From: DASPLX01 sp035627375
Lineage (GTDB): Bacteria; Pseudomonadota; Gammaproteobacteria; Burkholderiales; Burkholderiaceae_D
Length of the DNA: 30,520 nt
Direction of reading: 5' to 3'
Assembly (NCBI GenBank): GCA_035627375.1
Contig: DASPLX010000078.1
Coordinates: 1-30,520 of the forward strand
The notes under the pieces: model-generated
Told to the model about the DNA's origin: nothing
Databases searched by the model: none
Seen by the model: the letters and a program-made list of their open reading frames with translations, nothing else
Made by a program: the position numbers and the translations under genes
In this document: one piece after another, positions 1 to 7,278 of the stretch
How the letters are laid out: each line of letters begins with the position of its first letter
Position numbering within the stretch: the first letter of the stretch is position 1

Positions 1-3000
1 GCCGACGGCAGCTACAGCTACACGGTCGACAACGCCAACGCCGGCGTGCAGGCGCTCAACGCCGGACAGACCCTGACCGACAGCTTCACCTATACCGTCA
101 GCGACGGCAACGGCGGCACGGCGGCCGCCACGCTCACGGTCACGATCAACGGCGCCGACGACGCGCCCGTCAACACCATGCCCGGAGCTGAGCCGACGAT
201 CGCGGAAGGCGCGAGCGGCGCCGTCGCCGGCATCGCGCTGGACGATGCCGACGACACGAACCTGAGCGTCGAATTGACCGTGCAAAACGGTACGCTGACG
301 ATCGGCGCACTGAACGGCGCCAGCGTCAGCGCCGGGGCCAGCGGCTCGGCCACGGTGACGCTGAGCGGCACCAAGACCCAGCTCAACGACGCGCTGGGCA
401 CGCTCAGCTACCAGGGCGCGAGCGACTTCAGCGGCACCGACACGCTCACCGTCAAGACCACCGACAGCGCCGGGCTGGCCGACATCGATGCGCTCGGCAT
501 CACGGTCACGCCGGACAATCGCGCACTGACGGTCACCGGCAGCACGGTCAACGAAGCCTCGCCCTATGCCGTCTTCGGCGTGACCGGCGCGGCGGGACAG
601 AAGATTTCGCTGGCGCTGGGCACGACCGGCTCGGGGACGGGCCACGCCGGCAACGGCACCGATTTCTCGTCCGGCATGGAGTATTACGACGGCGCCGCCT
701 GGGCCACCTATACCGGCGGCCTGGTGACGATTCCCGCCGGCGGCACGATGCTGGTGCGCGTGGCTGTCCTCAACGATGCGGCGGCCGAAGGCGCCGAGAC
801 GTTCAAGCTGACGGCCAGCAACAAGTACGGCACTGCCTATTCCAGCAACTCGACCATCACCGACGAGGCCAGCGGCGACGTGTTCCTCGCCGCGAACACG
901 AGCGGCACGCCGAATGCCTCGTCGGACGCCGGCTATCCCTCTTATCTCGACGACGACCGCGCGCTGTCGGTCAACAGCTTCACGCTCAACGAAGCCTCGC
1001 CGTATGCCGTGTTCACCGTCTCCGGTTACAGCGGGCAGGTCGTCGGCCTGGCGCTCGCCGGCGGCACGGCCACGCTCGGCGCCGATACCGGCGCGAGCCT
1101 CGAGTACTTCGACGGCGCGCAATGGCAGGGTTACAACGGCAACTCGGTCACGATGACCGGCGCGAGCCTGCTGGTGCGGACCACGCTCGCCCAGGACGCC
1201 GGCTATGAAGGCGCCGAAACCTTCGGCCTGATCGCCACCAATCTCGGCGGCGGCAGCCCCGGTCTCGGCATCGCCACTATCGTCGACGACGGCACCGGCA
1301 CGCTCCATACGGGCGGAGTCACCGGCGGCGCGCCCGATACGTCGAGCGCGGGCTTGGACGACGACCGTGCCTTGGCGGTCGGCAGCCCGACCGTCAACGA
1401 AGGCTCCGATTACGCGATCTTCACCGTCACCGGCAATACCGGCGAACAAGTGTCGCTCAGCCTGATCAACGACAGCGTCAACGGCACCGTCGCCGGCAAG
1501 GCCAACGTGGATACCGCCCAGACGATCCAGTTCTGGACCGGCACGCAATGGGAAAACTACGACGCCAGCTACCTGCCGGCGATCCAGTCCGGCGGCACGC
1601 TGCTGGTGCGCGTCAGCATCGCGCAAGAACAGGACGCGCCGTATGAAGGCGCGGAAACCTTCGGCCTGAGCGCCACCTTCGCCAGCGGCGACACCACCCG
1701 CAGCGCGACCGGCACGGCCACCATCCGGGACGACGGCAGCGGGACGAAATACCCGGGCACGGTGACGACCGTGACCGCGACGGCGAACAACGTCACCACC
1801 GTCGTCAGCAGCACCGCCGACACGTCGGCCGCCGGGCTCGACGATGACCGGGCGCTGGCGGTGACCAGCCCCACGGTCAACGAAGCCTCGGACTACGGCA
1901 TCTTCACCGTCACGGGAACCGCCGGCCTGAGCGCGACGCTGCAACTGGTCGAAGGCAACGGCAATGGCTTCGCCGACATCGCCGAGGGCCAGACCCTGAA
2001 GGTGTGGGATGGCGCGGCCTGGAGCGACTACGGCGGCAGCATCACTTTCCCCGGCGACGGCACGGTGCTGGTGCGCGTCGATATCGCGCAAGAGCAGGAC
2101 ACGGGCTTCGAAGGCGCCGAGACCTTCCAGCTCAAGGCGACCTACTCCTCCGGCGACACCACGCGCACCGCCAGCGGCACGGCGACCGTCAAGGACGACG
2201 GCAGCGGCGTGAAATATCCGGGCACGGTCACCGGCGGCGCGCCGGACACGTCCGCCTCCACGCTCGACGACGATCGCGCGATCGCGGTGAGCAGCCCGAC
2301 CGTCAACGAAGGCTCCGATTACGCGATCGCGGCCGTGACCGGCGCCGCCGGCCATGCCGTGTCGCTGCAACTGCTCGAAGGCAACGGCAACGGTTCCGCC
2401 GATATCGCGGAAGGCCAGACCCTGAAGGTGTGGGACGGCGCGGCATGGGCCGACTATGGCGGCACAGCCACGATCCCGAACGGCGGCACGCTGTACGTCC
2501 GCATCGATATCGCGCAAGAGCAGGACAATGTGCACGAGGGTGCCGAGACCTTCCAGCTCAAGGCCACCTATGCGACCGGCAACGGCGGCAACGCGAGCGG
2601 CACAGTGACGATCAAGGACGACGCGAGCGGCGTGAAGTATCCGGGCAGCTTCACCGGCGGAACGCCCGACACGTCGTCGGCCGGCCTCGACGACGACCGC
2701 TCGTTCGCGGTCGACAGTCCGACCGTGAACGAAGCCTCCGACCATGTCGTGTTCACCGTCAGCGGCAACGCCGGCCAGACGCTGACGCTGCGCCTGCTCG
2801 AGAGTGCCGGCGGCGGCTTCGCCGACATCGACGCGGCGCAAACCTTGAAGCTCTGGGACGGCGCGAACTGGATCGATTACAACGGCAGCGCGACGATCCC
2901 GAACGGCGGCACGCTGCTGGTGCGCGTCGATATCGCGCAAGAGCAGGATACCGCCTACGAAGGCGCGGAGACCTTCCAGCTGGAAGCGACGCCCGCCGGC

Positions 3001-5892
3001 GGCACGGCGGTCACCGGCACGGCGACCGTCAAGGACGACGGCAGCGGCGTGAAATATCCGGGCACGATCACCGGCGGCGCGCCCGACACTTCCTCCTCCG
3101 CGCTGGACGACGACCGCGCGATCGCGGTGAGCAGCCCGACCGTCAACGAAGGCTCCGATTACGCGATCGCGGCCGTGACCGGCGTCGCCGGCCATGCCGT
3201 GTCGCTGCAACTGCTCGAAGGCAACGGCAACGGTTCCGCCGATATCGCGGAAGGCCAGACCCTGAAGGTGTGGGACGGCGCGGCATGGGTCGATTACGGC
3301 GGCACAGCCACGATCCCGAACGGCGGCACGCTGTACGTCCGCATCGATATCGCGCAAGAGCAGGACAATGTGCACGAAGGCGCCGAAACCTTCCAGCTCA
3401 AGGCCACCTATGCGACCGGCAACGGCGGCAGCGCGAGCGGCACGGTGACGATCAAGGACGACGCGAGCGGCGTGAAGTATCCGGGCAGCTTCACCGGCGG
3501 CGCGCCCGACACGTCGTCGACCGGCCTCGACGACGATCGCGTGCAGGCGCCGGCCGCGAACGCCGATACGGCGAGCGCGAACGAAGCCGGCGGTATCGCC
3601 AACGCCACGGCGGGCAGCAATCCGAGCGGCGGCGTGCTCGGCAACGACACCGGCAGCACCATCACGGTGGTCAAGGCGCAGAGCGGTGCGGCAATCGACG
3701 GCGGCGCTTCGGCGGTCGCGGCCGCCAGCACCTCGGCCGCCGGCGGCACGACGCTTGCCGGCAACTACGGCACGCTCGTCATCGGCGCCGACGGCAGCTA
3801 TGTCTACACCGTCGACAACGGCAACGCGAGCGTGCAGGCGCTCAACGCCGGCGGCACGCTGACCGACACCTTCAGCTACCAGGTCGAGGACATCGTCGCC
3901 CAGACCGCCGACAGCACGCTGGTCGTGACGATCAACGGCGCCAACGACGCGCCGACGGCATCGGCACTGGCCGGCAAGAGCGCCACCGTCGGCTCCGCCA
4001 TGACGCCGTTCACGGTCGCCGCGTTCGCCGATCCCGACAACGCCAGCCTGAGCTACAGCGCCACGCTGGCCGACGGCAGCGCCTTGCCTCCTTGGTTGAA
4101 CTTCGATGCGGCGACGCGCACCTTCAGCGGCACGCCGGTCGCCGGCGCGAACGGTACGTACAGCATCAAGGTCACGGGCAGCGACGGCGCCTCGAGCGAC
4201 GCGCAGACCTTCAGCCTCGCGGTCGCCAATCCGGGAGCGCCGTCGCAAACCGTGACGATCGTTTCGATGACGAAAGACACCGGCGGTTCCGCGTCCGACT
4301 TCGTGACGATGGACGGCAGCGCGAATCGCACCGTCAGCGGCACCATCAGCGCGCCGCTCGGGGCCAACGAAGCCGTGCAAGTGTCGTTCGACGACGGCGC
4401 GACCTGGAGTACGGCGACGACCAGCGGCACAGCTTGGACGGTCAACGACGGCAATGCTCACGGCGGCGACTGGACGATCCGGGCCCGCGTGGTGAATACG
4501 GCCGCGAACCTGGTCGGCGTCGGCGCGGCGCAACAGGCGGTCCTGGATCTGGCGGCGCCGAACGCGCCCACCGTCGACGGCCTGGTGACGACAAGCACGA
4601 CACCGACGCTGAGCGGCGGCGCCACGATCGGCGCCGGCGAGACGCTGACCGTGAGCATCAACGGCGCCACCTACGCCGTAGCCGCCGCGGGCGGCGCCTG
4701 GACGCTCGACCTGGCGACGACCCTGCCCTCCGCCGGCGCATTGACGCCGCTGCTGCCGGGACAGACCTATGAGGTGACGGCGACGATCACGGATGCCGCC
4801 GGCCAGGCCACGTCCGACGGCACGGTGAACGAGCTGACGATTACCATTCCGGCGCGCCCCATTCCGACGCCGGTACCTACTCCGACGCCGGTCCCCACGC
4901 CCACTCCGGAGCCGACGCCCGTGCCCACACCAACGCCGACGCCGGAACCGACTCCCACGCCGACACCGACGCCTGAGCCGACTCCAGTACCAACGCCGGT
5001 GCCCACGCCGACGCCTGAGCCGACACCGACGCCAGTTCCGACTCCAGTTCCGACTCCTACTCCGGTTCCGACTCCGACGCCGACTCCGACACCAACGCCG
5101 GTGCCGACGCCAACGCCGGTGCCGGTCCCCACGCCGACGCCCGTACCAACTCCGACACCGACGCCAGTCCCCGCTCCGGCCCCGATCGTCGTCGCGCCGG
5201 TCGCCCCGGTCGAAGTCGCACCGACCGTCTTCGTTCCGCCGCCGGTCATCGAGCCGAAAGCGACCGAGACTACCCAACCCGCCGTGCCGGGCAGCATCGT
5301 CAGCAGCGACGCTGCCAAGGTGGGTACCGGCCAGGGCACGCTCAGAACGGATGCGCCGCTCGAGGTCCAGGTCCAGCGCGCGGCCGAATTGAGCGATGTC
5401 TATACCCGTTCGGAAGGCTTCCGCACCGTGGTCGCGAAGGCCGACGAACCGGCGCTCGTGCTGTTCCGCGGCGTGCCGGACCAGTACACCGAGAGCGGCA
5501 ACCGCCTGTCGCTGACAGTGCCAGCGGACGCCTTCGCGCATACCCAACCGAAAGCGGTCGTGCGCCTCGCCGCCACGCTGCAGGACGGCAAGCCGCTGCC
5601 GGCATGGGTGCAGTTCAATACCCAGACCGGCCAGTTCACCGGCGAAGTGCCGCCGGGTGTGAAGGGCGAATTGCGCATCAAGCTGATCGCCCGCGATGCC
5701 CAAGGCCGCGAAGCGACGGCGCTGTTCCGCGTCAATATCGGAACGACCGGCGAACCGGGCGCGACGGACAAGAACGGGACCAAGGCTTCCGGCAAGCTCG
5801 GCTTGTCGGAGCAATTGCGCCGGCCTGGCATGATGTCCGCGCAACGCGATGCCCATATCGCGGCGCTGCCGCGCGCCGCGCGCGGCAGCTGA
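1..5892 (+). CDS. Large VCBS/Ig-like tandem-repeat surface protein (5' end outside window)
   Basis: The frame is open from base 1, so the gene begins upstream; 1963 residues plus stop are visible. Order seen: the end of a VCBS-type repeat (about 1-170, ending in an NGADDAP-like motif), an Ig-like segment, seven tandem Calx-beta-like units (514-3525), another VCBS repeat (3544-3957, ending NGANDAP), a cadherin-like putative-Ig domain (about 3960-4230), bacterial Ig-like segments (4250-4850), a Pro-Thr stalk (4856-5173), and a second putative-Ig domain (about 5370-5750) before a short basic tail. The composition (Gly, Ala, Thr, Asp; almost no Cys) and Asp-rich LDDDR joints suit an extracellular, perhaps calcium-stabilised, fibrous adhesin or biofilm protein. 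No glycine-rich RTX nonapeptides are visible near the C-terminus. The next gene starts 12 bases after the stop and encodes a HlyD-like adaptor, which suggests dedicated export. The surface role is inference from domain class; the exact ligand is unknown. Confidence 0.85.
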   Translation, partial: ADGSYSYTVDNANAGVQALNAGQTLTDSFTYTVSDGNGGTAAATLTVTINGADDAPVNTMPGAEPTIAEGASGAVAGIALDDADDTNLSVELTVQNGTLTIGALNGASVSAGASGSATVTLSGTKTQLNDALGTLSYQGASDFSGTDTLTVKTTDSAGLADIDALGITVTPDNRALTVTGSTVNEASPYAVFGVTGAAGQKISLALGTTGSGTGHAGNGTDFSSGMEYYDGAAWATYTGGLVTIPAGGTMLVRVAVLNDAAAEGAETFKLTASNKYGTAYSSNSTITDEASGDVFLAANTSGTPNASSDAGYPSYLDDDRALSVNSFTLNEASPYAVFTVSGYSGQVVGLALAGGTATLGADTGASLEYFDGAQWQGYNGNSVTMTGASLLVRTTLAQDAGYEGAETFGLIATNLGGGSPGLGIATIVDDGTGTLHTGGVTGGAPDTSSAGLDDDRALAVGSPTVNEGSDYAIFTVTGNTGEQVSLSLINDSVNGTVAGKANVDTAQTIQFWTGTQWENYDASYLPAIQSGGTLLVRVSIAQEQDAPYEGAETFGLSATFASGDTTRSATGTATIRDDGSGTKYPGTVTTVTATANNVTTVVSSTADTSAAGLDDDRALAVTSPTVNEASDYGIFTVTGTAGLSATLQLVEGNGNGFADIAEGQTLKVWDGAAWSDYGGSITFPGDGTVLVRVDIAQEQDTGFEGAETFQLKATYSSGDTTRTASGTATVKDDGSGVKYPGTVTGGAPDTSASTLDDDRAIAVSSPTVNEGSDYAIAAVTGAAGHAVSLQLLEGNGNGSADIAEGQTLKVWDGAAWADYGGTATIPNGGTLYVRIDIAQEQDNVHEGAETFQLKATYATGNGGNASGTVTIKDDASGVKYPGSFTGGTPDTSSAGLDDDRSFAVDSPTVNEASDHVVFTVSGNAGQTLTLRLLESAGGGFADIDAAQTLKLWDGANWIDYNGSATIPNGGTLLVRVDIAQEQDTAYEGAETFQLEATPAGGTAVTGTATVKDDGSGVKYPGTITGGAPDTSSSALDDDRAIAVSSPTVNEGSDYAIAAVTGVAGHAVSLQLLEGNGNGSADIAEGQTLKVWDGAAWVDYGGTATIPNGGTLYVRIDIAQEQDNVHEGAETFQLKATYATGNGGSASGTVTIKDDASGVKYPGSFTGGAPDTSSTGLDDDRVQAPAANADTASANEAGGIANATAGSNPSGGVLGNDTGSTITVVKAQSGAAIDGGASAVAAASTSAAGGTTLAGNYGTLVIGADGSYVYTVDNGNASVQALNAGGTLTDTFSYQVEDIVAQTADSTLVVTINGANDAPTASALAGKSATVGSAMTPFTVAAFADPDNASLSYSATLADGSALPPWLNFDAATRTFSGTPVAGANGTYSIKVTGSDGASSDAQTFSLAVANPGAPSQTVTIVSMTKDTGGSASDFVTMDGSANRTVSGTISAPLGANEAVQVSFDDGATWSTATTSGTAWTVNDGNAHGGDWTIRARVVNTAANLVGVGAAQQAVLDLAAPNAPTVDGLVTTSTTPTLSGGATIGAGETLTVSINGATYAVAAAGGAWTLDLATTLPSAGALTPLLPGQTYEVTATITDAAGQATSDGTVNELTITIPARPIPTPVPTPTPVPTPTPEPTPVPTPTPTPEPTPTPTPTPEPTPVPTPVPTPTPEPTPTPVPTPVPTPTPVPTPTPTPTPTPVPTPTPVPVPTPTPVPTPTPTPVPAPAPIVVAPVAPVEVAPTVFVPPPVIEPKATETTQPAVPGSIVSSDAAKVGTGQGTLRTDAPLEVQVQRAAELSDVYTRSEGFRTVVAKADEPALVLFRGVPDQYTESGNRLSLTVPADAFAHTQPKAVVRLAATLQDGKPLPAWVQFNTQTGQFTGEVPPGVKGELRIKLIARDAQGREATALFRVNIGTTGEPGATDKNGTKASGKLGLSEQLRRPGMMSAQRDAHIAALPRAARGS
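514..3525 (+). repeat. Seven tandem ~140-residue Calx-beta-like units in the surface protein
   Basis: Units start at about 514, 946, 1354, 1837, 2263, 2686 and 3103, and the array ends near 3525. Each begins with a DDDRALAV-like joint, then a PTVNEASDYAIFTVTG-like strand pair, a WDGAAWxxY motif, GGTLLVRVDIAQEQD, YEGAETFxLxAT and a DDGSGxKYPG turn. Unit lengths are 136-161 residues. The EGAETF stretch resembles Calx-beta-type domains; that family assignment is by pattern only. Confidence 0.85.
2281..3540 (+). repeat. Near-identical long direct repeat (2281-2700 and 3121-3540)
   Basis: The 420 bases from 2281 match those from 3121 at an exact offset of 840 bases with 13 differences counted by eye (about 97% identity). 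The unit lying between them (2686-3102) is much more diverged from both. The pattern indicates recent duplication of a two-unit block or gene conversion, and a place where recombination could change repeat number. Confidence 0.9.
4856..5173 (+). repeat. Pro-Thr low-complexity stalk (PTP/PVPTPTPEP repeats)
   Basis: About 105 codons encode an alternating Pro-Thr run with interspersed Val and Glu, using mixed Pro and Thr synonymous codons rather than one simple DNA repeat. It lies between the Ig-like segments and the C-terminal domain and would form an extended, stiff spacer, as in proteins that must cross the envelope or project from the surface. The opposite strand reads as a Gly-Val run, which is only a shadow. 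Confidence 0.9.
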
Positions 5893-5904
5893 CGAAGGCG
5901 GTAG

Positions 5905-7278
5905 ATGGCAGCCATGGAACACACCGGCACGGACGCCGCGGTCGCGCTGCTCGAACTGGCGCGCCGCGCGCGGCACGTCGAACGCAGCGTCGAACTCGAC
6001 TTCATGGCCGTCAACGCGACGCACGCCTTGGCGCCCTATCGGCAAGCCGCGCTCTGGTTCGCCGAGCGCGGCGTCTGCGCGCTGTCCGGCGTGGTGCAGA
6101 TCGAAGCCAACGCGCCCTATGCGGAATGGCTCGGCCGCCTGTGCCGCGAATTGAAGGATGCCGGACCGGTCGCGCCCGAAGAGTTGCCGCCGGCCGTCGC
6201 CGCGGAGTGGGCGGAATGGCTGCCGGCCTACGGCTTGTGGCTGCCGCTGGCGGCGAGCGGCGACCTGCCGCGCGCGGCGCCGGCGGGCGGCATCCTGCTG
6301 GCGCGCGACATTCCCTGGCTCGCCAGCGAGATCGCCGCCTTGACCGAATGGGCCGATATCCTGCGCCACGCCTATCTCGCGCACCGCCCCGCCATGCCCT
6401 GGAGCCTCGCTGCGCTCAAGGCGCGCGTCGGCGCGGCGTGGCAGCGCGAACGCAGCGCCGCCGCACCGTGGTGGCGGCGCCGCTCGACCCTCGCCGCGGT
6501 GCTGGTCGCCGCGCTGCTGCTCGCTCCAGTTCGCCTCACCGTGCTGGCGCCGGGCGAACTGGTGCCGGCGCATCCGGTCGCGATCCGCTCGCCGCTCGAC
6601 GGCGTGATCGAGCGCTTCCACGTCGCGCCCAACCAGCTCGTCAGGAAAGGACAACCGCTGTTCGATTTCGATGAAGCGCAACTCGCCAGCCGCCATGCCG
6701 TGGCCAGCCAGGCGCTGGCCACGGCCGAGGCCGAGTACCGCCAGTCGGCGCAACAGGCGCTCAACGACGGCAAGTCGAAAGCATTGCTGACGACTTTGCA
6801 AGGCAAGATCGAGGAGCGCCGCGCCGAGACCGAATTCCTGGCCGGCCAGGTGGAGCGCGCCCACGTGACGGCCCCGCAGGACGGCATCGTCCTGTTCGAC
6901 GATCCGGACGAATGGATCGGCCGCCCCGTCGCCACCGGCGAACGGATCATGCGCATCGCGGCGCCGCGCGAGGTCGAGGTCGAGGCCTGGCTGGCGCTCG
7001 GCGATGCGATCGCGCTCGACGCCGGCGCCGAAGTCCAACTCTATCTGAGCGCCGCGCCTCTGGCGCCTGTCGCGGCCCGGGTCCGCCACGTCTCCTATGA
7101 GGCGGTGCAGCGCCCCGACGGCGGTTATGCCTACCGGGTGCGCGCGCGGCTCGGCGCGGCGAGCGAACACCGGATCGGCTTGAAAGGCACGGCCAAGCTG
7201 TCCGGCCGGCGGGTGCCCCTAATCTATTGGATGCTGCGCCGCCCGCTGGCGGCGATACGCGAGACCCTGGGGTGGTGA
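5905..7278 (+). CDS. HlyD-family periplasmic adaptor (membrane fusion) protein with long N-terminal extension
   Basis: 457 residues. About 190 N-terminal residues (Ala/Trp-rich, no signal peptide) precede one membrane segment at about 193-210. After it come a lipoyl-like half-motif (PVAIRSPLDGVIERFHVAPNQ, then VRKGQPLFDFD), a coiled-coil hairpin (about 250-305), the second half-motif (VTAPQDGIVLFDD) and a beta-barrel domain. This is the order of HlyD/membrane-fusion adaptors that link an inner-membrane exporter to an outer-membrane channel. The chosen start has GAAGG six bases upstream; a second ATG three codons later lacks one. It begins 12 bases after the surface protein stop, and its own stop overlaps the next start, so the three genes are very likely one operon. 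The long cytoplasmic N-terminus is unusual and unassigned. Family is clear; the substrate (probably the repeat protein) is inferred from position. Confidence 0.85.
   Translation: MAAMEHTGTDAAVALLELARRARHVERSVELDFMAVNATHALAPYRQAALWFAERGVCALSGVVQIEANAPYAEWLGRLCRELKDAGPVAPEELPPAVAAEWAEWLPAYGLWLPLAASGDLPRAAPAGGILLARDIPWLASEIAALTEWADILRHAYLAHRPAMPWSLAALKARVGAAWQRERSAAAPWWRRRSTLAAVLVAALLLAPVRLTVLAPGELVPAHPVAIRSPLDGVIERFHVAPNQLVRKGQPLFDFDEAQLASRHAVASQALATAEAEYRQSAQQALNDGKSKALLTTLQGKIEERRAETEFLAGQVERAHVTAPQDGIVLFDDPDEWIGRPVATGERIMRIAAPREVEVEAWLALGDAIALDAGAEVQLYLSAAPLAPVAARVRHVSYEAVQRPDGGYAYRVRARLGAASEHRIGLKGTAKLSGRRVPLIYWMLRRPLAAIRETLGW

Noticed and set aside
514..3525. Possible CRISPR-like or satellite array because of regular spacing
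   Set aside because: The repeats are protein-coding, in frame, about 420 bases long with divergence at wobble positions.
2004..4772. Long plus-strand open frame (922 codons) within the repeat protein
   Set aside because: It is an Arg-rich shadow produced by GC-rich tandem repeats; the other frame has clear domain repeats and continues to both sides.
4767..5339. Minus-strand frame with a Gly-Val/Gly-Thr run resembling a PE-PGRS- or elastin-like protein
   Set aside because: It is the reverse complement of the Pro-Thr stalk codons; no start signals or further domains.
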